A stretch of DNA of 64,000 nt from Glaciecola sp965660815 (GCA_965660815.1 CBFIBG010000023.1:4353-68352); one strand, 5' to 3'; numbered from the stretch's first letter, positions 1-9,888 are shown. The notes: generated from the sequence alone by a model not told the origin. Numbers and translations are program-made.

Positions 1-1275
1 TCTTGGTCCGCGTGAATGGTTTTTACCACCACGGTTATCTTTACGTGGTCCACCTCTTTGGTTTGATCGTCGAGGCTGCCTACGCGGTATTTTTGGTGGT
101 TTTACATCATCTAAAAGGTTTAACGGGTTGTAATCAGTAACTGGAATATCATGACCAGTATAAACTTCAATGGCTGGTAAATTCTGTGCATATCGTTCGC
201 ATGCAAAACTGATTGCTTTTCCGGTTTCACCGGCTCGACCGGTTCGACCTATTCTGTGAACGTAGTCTTCGGCGTCATCAGGTAGGTCGTAATTAAATAC
301 GTGTGTGACTTTATCAATGTGGAGCCCTCTAGCGGCAACGTCAGTTGCAATTAATATATCGAGCGCACCACTGGTAAAGTCTTCTAAAATCGTTAAACGT
401 TTTTTCTGTTGAACATCACCGCTTAACATGCCAACTCTATGGCCATCTGCCTTCAACCAAGCTGTTACTTTTTCACAGGCTTGTTTGGTATTAGCAAAAA
501 CAATGGCTTTATCTGGCCACTCTTCTTCAAAAAGTGTCAGTAGTAATAAATCTTTATCTTCGTTACTTGGGTAAAATAACTCTTCGCTTATACCCACGCC
601 AGTTTTTGTTTCTGGTGCAACCTGAACGTGAACTGGATTATTCATGTGCTCATAAGCTAATTCTTGTACTCTAAAACTCAAGGTTGCAGAGAACAACATA
701 CTTAAACGTTTTGTAGGGTCAGGCATTCGTCTAAATAAGTATCGGATGTCTTTTATAAAACCTAAATCAAACATACGGTCTGCTTCGTCTAGTACGGCAA
801 CCTGTATGTTCTTTAGGTTAAAAACATCTTGCTTATAATAATCTAGTATACGTCCTGTTGTACCAATCAGTATGTCTACCCCTTTCTCTAATTGTAGGCG
901 TTGACTTTCATAACCTTCGCCTCCATATATAGCAGCAACTGATAATCCAGTGTGCTTACTTAAGAGTTCAGCGTCATTAAAAATTTGTACCGCTAACTCT
1001 CTGGTAGGGGCCATTATAATAGCTCGGGGGTTTGACCCTTGATCTGTTTTTGGGTTAGTTAAAAGGTAGTGGAAGGTTGCGACTAAAAAGGTTATGGTTT
1101 TACCCGTACCGGTTTGTGCTTGACCTGCAATATCACTGCCCGCCAACAATTGAGGTAAACTCATTGATTGAATTGGTGTGCACTGGCTAAAACCAGCTTC
1201 GTCTAATCCCGCTTGTACTTGCGGGTGGATCGAAAGTGTCGAAAATAACGTATCGGTTAAATGTGTTTGTGGCAT
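1..1275 (-). CDS. rhlB: ATP-dependent RNA helicase RhlB (C-terminus beyond window)
   Basis: DEAD-box RNA helicase that unwinds structured RNA; in E. coli it is the helicase of the RNA degradosome. The ATG is at 1275 on the minus strand and 425 codons are open to the window edge, so only the last residues are missing. Visible motifs are the Q motif (CTPIQ, about residue 32), Walker A AQTGTGKT (53-60), LDEADRM, SAT in FSATL and HRIGRTGR near residue 365. The visible C-terminus is a basic Arg/Gly-rich tail, as in other RhlB proteins. It is transcribed away from trxA, with rho further downstream, matching the rhlB/trxA/rho neighbourhood of gammaproteobacteria and favouring RhlB over other DEAD-box paralogues. 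Confidence 0.93.
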   Translation of the reverse strand, partial: MPQTHLTDTLFSTLSIHPQVQAGLDEAGFSQCTPIQSMSLPQLLAGSDIAGQAQTGTGKTITFLVATFHYLLTNPKTDQGSNPRAIIMAPTRELAVQIFNDAELLSKHTGLSVAAIYGGEGYESQRLQLEKGVDILIGTTGRILDYYKQDVFNLKNIQVAVLDEADRMFDLGFIKDIRYLFRRMPDPTKRLSMLFSATLSFRVQELAYEHMNNPVHVQVAPETKTGVGISEELFYPSNEDKDLLLLTLFEEEWPDKAIVFANTKQACEKVTAWLKADGHRVGMLSGDVQQKKRLTILEDFTSGALDILIATDVAARGLHIDKVTHVFNYDLPDDAEDYVHRIGRTGRAGETGKAISFACERYAQNLPAIEVYTGHDIPVTDYNPLNLLDDVKPPKIPRRQPRRSNQRGGPRKDNRGGKNHSRGPR

Positions 1276-1378
1276 AACTTATAGATTATCGATGCTTGCA
1301 TTAAAAAGTACTTCTATATAACACTTATAAGGTAAACTGAAAAGGTTCAGTTAAACAATCCCTAAATTGGAGAACAGA

Positions 1379-1705
1379 ATGAGCGACAAAATTCTCGCAT
1401 TATCAGACGAAAAATTCGAAGCAGATGTTATTAATGCATCGGGTCCTGTGTTAGTTGATTTTTGGGCTGAATGGTGCGGCCCCTGTAAAATGATTGCCCC
1501 TATTCTAGAGGAAATTGCACAAGACTACGAGGGTAAACTCACGGTTGGCAAATTAAATGTCGAAGAAAACAATGAAACACCCCCAAAATATAATATTAGA
1601 AGCATTCCTGCATTATTGTTATTTAAAGATGGTGGACTAGCGGCGACTAAGGTTGGCGCGCTGTCTAAGACTCAGTTAAAAGAGTTTTTAGACGAGCATA
1701 TTTAA
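1379..1705 (+). CDS. trxA: Thioredoxin 1
   Basis: Cytoplasmic dithiol oxidoreductase, 108 residues, the usual TrxA length. The active site is WCGPC and a cis-proline follows in SIPALLLF (the common form is IPTLLL). A longer reading frame begins at a TTG at 1367, but GGAG at 1369-1372 lies seven bases before the ATG at 1379, so that ATG is chosen. The gene is divergent from rhlB across about 100 bp and ends at a strong hairpin terminator, so it is probably a single-gene transcript upstream of the rho region, as in E. coli. Confidence 0.96.
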   Translation: MSDKILALSDEKFEADVINASGPVLVDFWAEWCGPCKMIAPILEEIAQDYEGKLTVGKLNVEENNETPPKYNIRSIPALLLFKDGGLAATKVGALSKTQLKEFLDEHI

Positions 1706-1756
1706 TTCGCTGTATCTTGCGCGATATTAAAAAAAGGTCACGAAAGGCTTAACTTT

Positions 1757-1797
1757 AGAGCTGTTTGCTGTTTAAAAAACAAACAGCTCTTATTTAT
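1757..1797 (+). terminator. Rho-independent terminator of trxA
   Basis: A perfect 11-bp inverted repeat (AGAGCTGTTTG at 1757-1767, CAAACAGCTCT at 1780-1790) with a 12-nt loop is followed by a T-rich stretch. It lies 51 bp after the trxA stop. A possible TTG start of the next gene at 1765 falls inside this hairpin, which argues against that start. Confidence 0.8.
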
Positions 1798-1824
1798 ATA
1801 CTAACCTCGAAGGTTGCAAGCAGC

Positions 1825-3636
1825 ATGTCTAAAAACTTTGCCAACCTATTCAAGCAAGCATCTTTGTTGTTCCAACAAAACAATTTCACTGAAGCCAAAG
1901 CATTACTTCAGAGCACAATACAACCAAGCCAAGATTGTTATGAAGGGTATCTGCTACTTAGTACGTGCTTTTTTAAATTGGGTGAGTATTCACAAGCAAT
2001 TGAAGTTGGACGAAAAGCAGAGCGTTTTGATCCGTTGCAAAAAGAATTTCAATCAATTCAATTAAATATGCAACAAAGAAACATTAATGCAGCAGAAAAA
2101 ACCGCATTGTTGATGTTAGAAAAGATAACAGGCCATCCACGAGCAATTTTCACCTTAGTGCATATCTATCAGCAACGTGGGTTGATTGAAAAAAGCATAC
2201 ACTATCTAAAGATAGGAGTTAACCGATCGCCGGCCAATGTTCTACTTAGAAAAATGTTCATTACTAATTTAGAAGCATATGGTCGATACGAAGAGATGCT
2301 ATCTGAGGCTAAAATATTAGTTCAGGTGGCCAACACGGCTGAAAATATGCTTAACCTTATCGGACTCTTGTTAAAATATGCTCGATATGAAGAGGTGATA
2401 GAATACTGCAATATAGCAAAAGGCCAATTTAAAGAGCAAACCCCAGTCTTGAGCAACATTGAACTGTTAAGAAGTCATGCACTAAGGGTTCTAGGTAGGT
2501 CAGAAGGATGTATCTCCTCGTTGCACACTAGCTTGAAATTAACACTAGAAAACCCCAGAAGCTGGGCGGCCCTTGCTGATTTAAAGACCTATACATTCAC
2601 TGAATCAGAAGTATCGAGTCTAGAAAAACTGATAGAATCCCCAAAAACCGCAGAGAAAGATAAGAGTGTGATGCTATTCGCGCTTGCAAAATCTTACGAG
2701 CAAAATAACCCCTTAAAAACGTTTCAAACTTACGAGCGAGCGAATGCTTTATTTTCAAAACATATTGACTATCGAACAAGCAATACAGAAAGAGACGTCA
2801 GTGTTCGGATCCAAGCGTTCAACCCAAACAGTTTAAGGACTCAAGCGTCAATTGATAGAAAATCAGATAGACCAATTTTTATCGTAGGTTTGCCTCGTTC
2901 TGGATCCACTTTGTTAGAGCAAATGCTGGCGAGTCATTCTTGCATTGAAAATACTTTGGAACAACCGACAATCAATGCGCTCGAAAGGCAGGCAAATGAA
3001 CTCTGCGTAAGTCGTTTTAATCGTGGATTATTTTCTTCCGTTGGTGAGTTAACCGCTGAAGAACTGGCTTGGTTGAACCAAAAATATTACGACATTGTTT
3101 CGGTATTCTCACCTAACAATACCCATTTTTTTATTGATAAATTACCATTTAATTTTAGGCAAATTGGCTTAATTCACAAAATACTGCCTAATGCATTAAT
3201 AATAGACATTAGGCGCAATCCAATGGATTGCGGATTAAGTTTGTTTAAGCAGTACTTTTCTTCAGGCGTTGATTTCAGTTACCGGCAAAAACATATAGGG
3301 CACTTTTACAATCAATACGTAAAACTCATGAGGCATTGGGATGAAGCTTTGCCGAATAAAATAATTCGTATCCAATACGAAGAGCTAGTAACTGAACCTG
3401 AAATACAGTTAGAGAGAATATTCAATGCGATGAATCTTAAATCCGAGCTGGCATGTTTGAATTTTCACAAGAATCAACACATTGTTCATACCGCCAGTAG
3501 CGAGCAGGTAAGACGGCCATTGACAACCTCAAGTATTGGAGGCTGGCTCAAATTTAAAGAACAGTTAACTGAACTAGCTCACAGTCTAGATCCATCAATT
3601 CATGATGAGCAAAGCAACTACTTCCAGTTGGGATAG
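1825..3636 (+). CDS. TPR-repeat sulfotransferase family protein
   Basis: Predicted cytoplasmic protein of 603 residues. The N-terminal half is helical with TPR-like repeats (for example the segments starting NFTEAKALL, YSQAIEVGRKA and LIEKSIHYLK). The C-terminal part is a sulfotransferase domain with the PAPS 5'-phosphosulfate loop IVGLPRSGSTLLEQM at about 353-367 and a later 3'-phosphate-binding stretch near RRNPMDCGLSLF. TPR-sulfotransferase fusions are common in marine proteobacteria, but the acceptor substrate is generally unknown and nothing here identifies it. The ATG at 1825 is used because a longer frame starts at a TTG inside the trxA terminator. It stands alone between trxA and the rho leader. 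Confidence 0.8.
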   Translation: MSKNFANLFKQASLLFQQNNFTEAKALLQSTIQPSQDCYEGYLLLSTCFFKLGEYSQAIEVGRKAERFDPLQKEFQSIQLNMQQRNINAAEKTALLMLEKITGHPRAIFTLVHIYQQRGLIEKSIHYLKIGVNRSPANVLLRKMFITNLEAYGRYEEMLSEAKILVQVANTAENMLNLIGLLLKYARYEEVIEYCNIAKGQFKEQTPVLSNIELLRSHALRVLGRSEGCISSLHTSLKLTLENPRSWAALADLKTYTFTESEVSSLEKLIESPKTAEKDKSVMLFALAKSYEQNNPLKTFQTYERANALFSKHIDYRTSNTERDVSVRIQAFNPNSLRTQASIDRKSDRPIFIVGLPRSGSTLLEQMLASHSCIENTLEQPTINALERQANELCVSRFNRGLFSSVGELTAEELAWLNQKYYDIVSVFSPNNTHFFIDKLPFNFRQIGLIHKILPNALIIDIRRNPMDCGLSLFKQYFSSGVDFSYRQKHIGHFYNQYVKLMRHWDEALPNKIIRIQYEELVTEPEIQLERIFNAMNLKSELACLNFHKNQHIVHTASSEQVRRPLTTSSIGGWLKFKEQLTELAHSLDPSIHDEQSNYFQLG

Positions 3637-4187
3637 AGTGTCGGATAAACCGAGCCCATGATTAAAAATGATAAAAAAATAACAGCGATTTAGAAATCTG
3701 TATTAAGCGGTATTTATCTGCTTATCTTGCAAATGGTATATTTCTCGTCTTTATTTTCAATAAAAAATTATTTTTTTTCTTGATTTTTTAAAAAACTGGA
3801 CGATATTAAAATTAAGTGATACCTTTACTATACTCATCGGCAACGCCTGCCACCGGAAAGTTAATATACTAACTGGGATCTAATTCAAAATACCATTGCA
3901 TCATAAAGTCCTTTTAGGAATACTCTGCAATCACAAAATGAATATTTTTCTAACGGTATATACGGGCGTCTTGGTGAATGCATTAACCCGCTAGCAGCAC
4001 TTACACACAAACGGCGTATGCTAATGTGATTAATGCAAAATTTTTATCCAACAAGTGTCTATTTCCAAGTGGGGCATGCGATGGAGCAAACTAGTTTCTA
4101 ACCTCCTACTGTGGTTGCCTAAAAACAAACATTGAAAATTTATCAATCCTTTAATTACATGTCGTAAAATTACACAGACCTTCCAAT
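3637..4187 (+). promoter_or_regulatory. Long non-coding leader/promoter region before rho
   Basis: This 551-bp region has no convincing gene. A promoter-like pair is TTGATT (3780-3785) and TATTAA (3804-3809), spacer 18, which would leave a leader of over 350 nt before rho. Rho genes in enterobacteria have a long autoregulated leader (rhoL) where Rho terminates its own transcription, and this region sits in the same place. Two tiny reading frames occur in it, at 3938-3994 (18 codons) and one of 19 codons starting ATGCGATGG near 4077. Neither has a good ribosome-binding site, so a leader peptide is only a possibility. Confidence 0.45.
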
Positions 4188-5453
4188 ATGAATTTAACTG
4201 ATCTAAAAAGTAAACCTATTAGCGAGCTTGTAGCCTTAGCCGAGAGCATGGGCTTAGACAACCTCGCCCGAGCTCGAAAGCAAGACATTATCTTTTCAAT
4301 ACTCAAATCCCACGCAAAGGGTGGTGAGGATATTTTTGGCGATGGTGTGCTAGAAATTCTACAAGATGGATTTGGATTTTTAAGATCTAGCGATTCATCT
4401 TATCTCGCTGGTCCAGACGATATTTATGTATCGCCAAGTCAGATCAGGCGTTTCAACCTGAGGACTGGTGATACCATAGCCGGAAAGATTCGCCCTCCAA
4501 AAGACAGCGAAAGATATTTTGCGTTGTTAAAAATCCGCGAAGTGAACTTCGATAAGCCAGAAAACTCACGTAATAAGATCTTATTTGAAAACTTAACGCC
4601 TCTCCATGCTGAGAATCGTTTAAGAATGGAAAGAGGCAATGGAAGCACAGAAGATATTACTGCTAGGGTACTCGACCTTGCTTCCCCAGTAGGTTGTGGT
4701 CAACGTGGACTAATAGTGGCGCCGCCGAAAGCGGGTAAAACACTTCTTTTGCAAAATATTGCTCAATCAATTGCAGCCAATCACCCAGAGTGTGTGCTGA
4801 TGGTACTTCTAATTGATGAGCGCCCAGAAGAAGTTACTGAGATGCAGAGATTAGTGCAAGGAGAGGTCGTTGCCTCTACTTTCGATGAGCCGGCCAGCAG
4901 GCACGTTCAGGTAGCTGAAATGGTAATTGAAAAGGCCAAAAGATTAGTTGAACACAAAAAAGATGTCGTAATTTTACTCGATTCGATTACTCGATTGGCC
5001 CGTGCTTACAATACGGTGATCCCATCTTCTGGTAAAGTCTTAACGGGTGGTGTAGACGCTAATGCATTGCACAAACCAAAGCGCTTCTTTGGTGCGGCTC
5101 GAAATGTCGAAGAAGGTGGGAGCTTGACCATAATAGCGACCGCGCTGATAGACACTGGGTCTAAGATGGATGAAGTTATTTACGAAGAGTTCAAAGGCAC
5201 CGGTAATATGGAGCTTCACTTGAATCGGAAAATTGCGGAAAAACGAGTATTCCCAGCCATTGATTTCAATCGTTCTGGTACTCGTCGAGAGGAACTATTA
5301 ACCAGCCAAGACGAATTGCAGAAAATGTGGATACTACGAAAAATTGTTCACGAAATGTCAGAAATCGACTCTATGGAGTTTTTGATAAGTCGACTCTCCA
5401 TGACCAAGACAAACAATGAATTTTTCGACAGTATGAAGCGCCAAAAAGGCTAA
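4188..5453 (+). CDS. rho: Transcription termination factor Rho
   Basis: Hexameric RNA-dependent ATPase and helicase that terminates transcription. It has 421 residues (E. coli 419) and is collinear with that protein: an N-terminal helical domain (starts MNLTDLKSKPISELVALA), a cold-shock-like RNA-binding domain (GFGFLRSSDSSYLAGPDDIY), Walker A PPKAGKT at 178-184, Walker B-like VVILLDSITRLARAYN with the Q-loop region following, and the R-loop FKGTGNMELHL. No key residue seems altered. The gene has its own long leader and a terminator 32 bp past the stop, so it is probably monocistronic and autoregulated. Confidence 0.97.
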   Translation: MNLTDLKSKPISELVALAESMGLDNLARARKQDIIFSILKSHAKGGEDIFGDGVLEILQDGFGFLRSSDSSYLAGPDDIYVSPSQIRRFNLRTGDTIAGKIRPPKDSERYFALLKIREVNFDKPENSRNKILFENLTPLHAENRLRMERGNGSTEDITARVLDLASPVGCGQRGLIVAPPKAGKTLLLQNIAQSIAANHPECVLMVLLIDERPEEVTEMQRLVQGEVVASTFDEPASRHVQVAEMVIEKAKRLVEHKKDVVILLDSITRLARAYNTVIPSSGKVLTGGVDANALHKPKRFFGAARNVEEGGSLTIIATALIDTGSKMDEVIYEEFKGTGNMELHLNRKIAEKRVFPAIDFNRSGTRREELLTSQDELQKMWILRKIVHEMSEIDSMEFLISRLSMTKTNNEFFDSMKRQKG

Positions 5454-5484
5454 CGCTAACTCTAAAGCGCAAGTTTAGATAAAG

Positions 5485-5510
5485 ACCCAGTCATAGTGCT
5501 GGGTTTTTTT
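5485..5510 (+). terminator. Rho-independent terminator after rho
   Basis: ACCCAG (5485-5490) pairs with CTGGGT (5499-5504) over an 8-nt loop and is followed by a run of seven T. Confidence 0.85.
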
Positions 5511-5596
5511 ATGCTTATCCAACTGCGCTTTGCGGCATTATTTATTTTTTCTTTATCCGACTGTGCGCCAAGCTAGCTGAAAAATTAACAGCTTAT

Positions 5597-5635
5597 AAAT
5601 AAAAATGCTGGGTACTAAAAAGTATCCCAGCATTT
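5597..5635 (-). terminator. Terminator of the TonB-dependent receptor gene
   Basis: AAATGCTGGGTACT (5603-5616) pairs with 5621-5635 (AGTATCCCAGCATTT) apart from one bulged base, with loop AAAA. Read on the minus strand it is followed by TTTTTATTTATAAG, so it ends the receptor transcript 26 bp past the stop codon. The other strand lacks a T-run. Confidence 0.8.
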
Positions 5636-5660
5636 GGTTCTGTATGAATCCTGAAATGGA

Positions 5661-8600
5661 TTACATTTTGTAAGTTGCACCTAAGAAGAATGTTCTTCCT
5701 CTAGGGCTAACCGGCCATGCTTCCTGAGTTGCAAATGGAATTTCATCGGTTACGTTGTTCACACCACCATACACAACTAAGTCATCGTTCAGTTCATAAG
5801 ACGCGTTAATATCGTGAATTACTGTAGTACCGAAGAAACCACCTAACGATCCGTTAGGACCAAATAGTGGAGTGCTATCATTTAAGCCAAGTACACTTTC
5901 TACTTCAGTAACCGCTTGGCGACTTTGGTAAGTCGTTTGCCAAGTCACGCTGAGAGATTCTCGAGACCAATTAAACGAAATATTACCCGATGTTTCAGGC
6001 CTTTGAACTTCTTCAAGCTCTGGATTTACATCGTTTGGATCCGTTGGATTAAAGAATAAATCGAGCGTGTCTTGTTGCGTGCCGACTAACGTAATACCAA
6101 AATCATTTTCTTCAACGCTAAATTGATACGCGACTGAGAAGTCTAAACCATCTGCTTGTACCCTAGCAAAGTTGATTTCACCTGTGGTGAGGTCACTTAA
6201 ACCACCGTCTGAACGTCGCTCAAATTGCTGACAAAATCCGACATTGGGGTAGTTTGCAGAGTCGAAACAGCCATCAAGAATGTCTGAAGCTGCTACAGCT
6301 GAAATTGCATCTTCAATTTCAACATCCCAGTAATCAAGGGTAATAATTAGACCTTCAACAAACGAAGGCGTGTAAACAACACCAAACGTTAAGGTTTCCG
6401 CAGTTTCTTCAATTAAGTCTGGATTACCACCTTCCGTCCCGGCGAAGCGAGCAGTGAGTGGATTCGCCCAAATATAGTCTCCATTAGCATCAAGAATTTC
6501 AGATGATGCGACCCCAGCTGCCTGTAATGCAGCGACACAGTTTGCTTGGCGAGACGAAGTGCCTGCTCCAATGTTTGCTGGGTCACACGGGTCTTCATTT
6601 TGGTTGATGGTAATTGGGAGCTGTGGATCAAATAGCTCAGTAATGTTTGGAGCTCTTACGGCTTCAGATATCGTACCTCGGAAATTGATATCCTCGACGG
6701 GACTGTATGCAAAACCGAATTTCCATGTGGTTGCATTGCCTATTGTCGAATAGTCAGATACACGAACAGCTGCATCAAGAGTAAACTCTTCAGCTAATGT
6801 ACGGTCGAGCAAAATCGGCACTCGTACTTCAACAAATGCGTCAATTACGTCGTATTCACCCTGAGTATTGAACTGCTGAACGTTATCAATACTTGTTAGT
6901 GAAAACAGCCACGGTGAGACTTCATTAACATTTTGACCCGCTGTAAAAGGTGTTCCTTCTGGAAGTATGCCAAGATCGACAGGGTCCAATTTGTTATCGC
7001 TGGATTCTTCGCGGTACTCTAATCCCGCTGCATAGCCAATATCCCCGTCTATAATACTGTCGAATGTATCAAACATACCTACTGCAGTTAATGTGAATAC
7101 GGTTTGCTCTATGGTTAGTTCATCTTGCTTACGCACACTGATAAAGTCTTGAGCCTGTTGGCTGGCAGCAAACGAACCAAACGGGTTTAGAGGAGCACAC
7201 TGACCGTCGCCCGGCGTAAATGAGTAATAGGTATCTGAGAAAAAGTTTCCATCTGCAAACCCATTACCAGCGGTGAAATAGTCTATTTCATAAGTAGCAT
7301 TAGGGTCTAGATCAGAGCGACAAACTGGCGCACCGTCAGGACCCTCTACTGCATCGATTGCCGAGAAGATTCTATCAATATATTGTTCTGTGTAACTTAT
7401 TGTGTTGGTAAATCGACCATGATTAATAGCAAATTCGAGTGAGTGGTCAAGTGAATAATCCCATTCTAGGCCAGCAACAAATCGAGTCGTTTCACGCTCG
7501 TATACGGTTTCATCGTCGTCCCATCCGATCGCATCTTGGGTAAGTAAAAATCCACCTTGAGCGTCTGCTACGGGTTGTAGTTGCGCTGGAATGAATGCGT
7601 TATCTGGTAAGATAAATAGCGTATCGTAATATGAGTCGTATTCTTGAAAGTACTCAGTTTCAGCTTTAACATACTTGGCCTCAAAGAACCCTCTTAGCTC
7701 ATCATTAAATTCGTAACTGCCATTTAAATTAAAGATTTGCTTATCGGTATTGGGCATCAACGTATCGTTGTCGAAGTTAAACTTTGCGCCGCTTCCACCG
7801 CTACCTAACAAACCGTCGTAAGTTGGACCATTAGTATTTACCGCGACAGTTCCATCTGGATTAGTTATCCAGCAACCGGCAAGAAAACTGGAACGGCCCG
7901 CTCTTGATTCTTGACAGTCAGCAATGCCATTGTTGTTTACGTCAATATAAGTGGCTTCTCTACTCGCGGTCCCGAAACCAGGTGCAACAGAACCTTCGTT
8001 AGACGATAACCAATAGCGCACATCGTCTGCTAAGATTCGTTCTGGACTCAAAGGATCATCAGGGTCAAAATCTGGATTGGGCACTACAGATGAGAGCCCG
8101 TTGTTTCTAGACCATTCTCTATCACCATGCAGAAGCTTGTCTTCTTTTTCTAACGACACAGTAAATACAATGTTGCCTTTATCGTTATCGAAATTTTTAC
8201 CGAAAGCACCGTCAAAGGCAAATGTAGAACCGCCAGATTCTTCTGGAACCGCACCTACTAAATTGAGTGACATACCTTCAAAATCGTCTTTTAGTATAAA
8301 GTTAACAACACCCGTTACCGCATCAGCACCATATACTGCAGACGCCCCACCTGTTGTAACCTCAACGCTTTCTACGAGAGCTCTTGGAATTGAGCCAATG
8401 TCAACAGCTGAGGTACCTCTGAAACCAGCAACGTGCCGTCTTCCGTTTACCAAGGTTAAGGTTCGCTCTCCACCAAGACCCCGTAGGTTCAGCGAGTTTG
8501 CACCTGTATCGCTATTTTCTGCAGTACTTGATGAAATGAGGGCAGGAATATCGTTCACGATATCTGCTAAGTTTAACTCCCCAGATAATGCAATGGCTTC

Positions 8601-8807
8601 ACTGTCGAGAGACTGCATCGGAACAGAAGAAGTCACATTTGGGTCTTTGGGTATCAGTGACCCTGTGACATTGATGACTTCAACAGCTTCTTCTGAACTG
8701 CTTTGGTTGTCTTGAGCAATTGCCGTTGTTCCTGTTAAACCCAGGGCGGTCGCAATACATACTGATATTGTTGAACGCTTTATATTTTTATGTGTGTTTT
8801 TAATCAT
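5661..8807 (-). CDS. TonB-dependent outer-membrane receptor
   Basis: Outer-membrane beta-barrel transporter of 1048 residues, energised by TonB. The ATG at 8807 is preceded by AGAGGCAG; a longer frame to 8873 lacks support. A signal peptide (basic start, hydrophobic core, cleavage after TAIA at residue 31) is followed by a plug domain containing VINVTGSLI, LRGLGGERTLTLVNGRR and VTTGGASAVYGADAVTGVVNFIL, then a large barrel with DINASYELNDDLVVYGGVNN near the end. The barrel ends TFFLGATYKM, compatible with the terminal beta-strand signal. This type, with a long extracellular region, is abundant in Alteromonadales for uptake of sugars, peptides or iron chelates. No neighbour reveals the substrate, and no extra N-terminal signalling domain is visible. 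Confidence 0.88.
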   Translation of the reverse strand: MIKNTHKNIKRSTISVCIATALGLTGTTAIAQDNQSSSEEAVEVINVTGSLIPKDPNVTSSVPMQSLDSEAIALSGELNLADIVNDIPALISSSTAENSDTGANSLNLRGLGGERTLTLVNGRRHVAGFRGTSAVDIGSIPRALVESVEVTTGGASAVYGADAVTGVVNFILKDDFEGMSLNLVGAVPEESGGSTFAFDGAFGKNFDNDKGNIVFTVSLEKEDKLLHGDREWSRNNGLSSVVPNPDFDPDDPLSPERILADDVRYWLSSNEGSVAPGFGTASREATYIDVNNNGIADCQESRAGRSSFLAGCWITNPDGTVAVNTNGPTYDGLLGSGGSGAKFNFDNDTLMPNTDKQIFNLNGSYEFNDELRGFFEAKYVKAETEYFQEYDSYYDTLFILPDNAFIPAQLQPVADAQGGFLLTQDAIGWDDDETVYERETTRFVAGLEWDYSLDHSLEFAINHGRFTNTISYTEQYIDRIFSAIDAVEGPDGAPVCRSDLDPNATYEIDYFTAGNGFADGNFFSDTYYSFTPGDGQCAPLNPFGSFAASQQAQDFISVRKQDELTIEQTVFTLTAVGMFDTFDSIIDGDIGYAAGLEYREESSDNKLDPVDLGILPEGTPFTAGQNVNEVSPWLFSLTSIDNVQQFNTQGEYDVIDAFVEVRVPILLDRTLAEEFTLDAAVRVSDYSTIGNATTWKFGFAYSPVEDINFRGTISEAVRAPNITELFDPQLPITINQNEDPCDPANIGAGTSSRQANCVAALQAAGVASSEILDANGDYIWANPLTARFAGTEGGNPDLIEETAETLTFGVVYTPSFVEGLIITLDYWDVEIEDAISAVAASDILDGCFDSANYPNVGFCQQFERRSDGGLSDLTTGEINFARVQADGLDFSVAYQFSVEENDFGITLVGTQQDTLDLFFNPTDPNDVNPELEEVQRPETSGNISFNWSRESLSVTWQTTYQSRQAVTEVESVLGLNDSTPLFGPNGSLGGFFGTTVIHDINASYELNDDLVVYGGVNNVTDEIPFATQEAWPVSPRGRTFFLGATYKM

Positions 8808-9399
8808 ATTACTGCCTCTATGAGCACGTCTATTTAATGTGATGTTTATGTGGTACCAACGTAAACTGACCAACGAAAGTGCTAACTACGCTGAAAAAAC
8901 TCTGGTCTGTTATACACAGAGAAATTAATCAGCATACTTTATGCCATTCGTACAAATCCAATCCCTACCGAGTCTAAACAGCCCTTCAATGGATCTCTAA
9001 CAATATATTGCATTATATTAGTGCATGGCAAGGCATTAACTTGGTGCAGAATAAAATGTTGAGTTTGTGCAAGGTATTATGTTTGAATCTCATACCCAGT
9101 GTGTTCCGATCTTTAGCATAAATTTGCGGGTAAGGCGATATTTACGGCGTTTTTGCATTAAAAAAGCTTATTGTTAGTGAAACTTTTCAACTATTGTGGT
9201 CTTTGTATTGATTGTAAGATTTAAAAACAGGTCGAGAACACACTACTATTTATGTGTACCATTACTGTTTATGGACTAAAAAAGGGTGAAAGTATCGCGC
9301 TTTTATCAGCAATCATATATAATCTCGCGCTTTTCTTGTGATGAATGCAAGATATCTATGCATTCTGTCTTACTTAAAACAAATTATTGAGAGAACACA
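8808..9399. promoter_or_regulatory. Divergent upstream region of TonB receptor and purE
   Basis: 592 bp without a gene. A good -10 hexamer TATAAT lies at 9318-9323, 77 bp before purE, with no good -35. The motif TCGCGCTTTT occurs twice, at 9295-9304 and starting near 9325, flanking that -10. I looked for a consensus PurR box (ACGCAAACGTTTGCGT-like) and did not see one. Nothing else recognisable is present; the receptor promoter could not be assigned. Confidence 0.4.
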
Positions 9400-9888
9400 A
9401 TGGCAAAAGTGGCAATTGTTATGGGATCAAAGTCTGATTGGCCAACGATGCAAAAGGCCGCTGTGATGCTTAAAGAATTGGGCGTATCGTTTAAAGCCCA
9501 AGTCGTATCAGCACATAGAACGCCTAATCTATTAGTTGAGTTTGCTGAGTCAGCAGATGCTAATGGTTATCATGTAATCATTGCTGGTGCAGGTGGAGCA
9601 GCGCACCTACCAGGCATGATTGCCGCCCATACGCACTTGCCAGTATTGGGCTGCCCAGTAAAATCAAGTCAATTAAACGGATTGGATTCTTTGCTTTCGA
9701 TTGTACAAATGCCAAAAGGGGTCGCGGTAGGTACACTGGCCATTGGTGAATCTGGTGCTGCGAATGCGGGACTGTTGGCGGCCCAAATAATTGGGCTGGG
9801 ATCGCCTGACGTGGCGCAGAAGGTCAAGCAGTTTAGACAAAAACAAACTGACACTGTCATGAGTAATCAATCATTGGAGCTTGAATGA
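9400..9888 (+). CDS. purE: N5-carboxyaminoimidazole ribonucleotide mutase
   Basis: Converts N5-CAIR to CAIR in de novo purine synthesis; cytoplasmic, octameric in the family. It has 162 residues. Conserved stretches visible are MGSKSDWPTM near the N-terminus, SAHRTP at 37-42 (the catalytic histidine region), AGAGGAAHLPGM and PVLGCPV. The start has AGAGAACACA upstream (GAGAG-like SD). The stop overlaps purK by four bases (ATGA), so the two enzymes that act in sequence are translationally coupled. Confidence 0.96.
   Translation: MAKVAIVMGSKSDWPTMQKAAVMLKELGVSFKAQVVSAHRTPNLLVEFAESADANGYHVIIAGAGGAAHLPGMIAAHTHLPVLGCPVKSSQLNGLDSLLSIVQMPKGVAVGTLAIGESGAANAGLLAAQIIGLGSPDVAQKVKQFRQKQTDTVMSNQSLELE

Noticed and set aside
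8077..8715. 212-codon plus-strand frame opposite the TonB receptor
   Set aside because: Shadow of the receptor gene; Ser/Pro-rich composition typical of an antisense frame, and no SD.
9121..9170. Possible PurR box before purE
   Set aside because: GGCGTTTTTGCATT shares only part of the consensus and lacks its symmetry.
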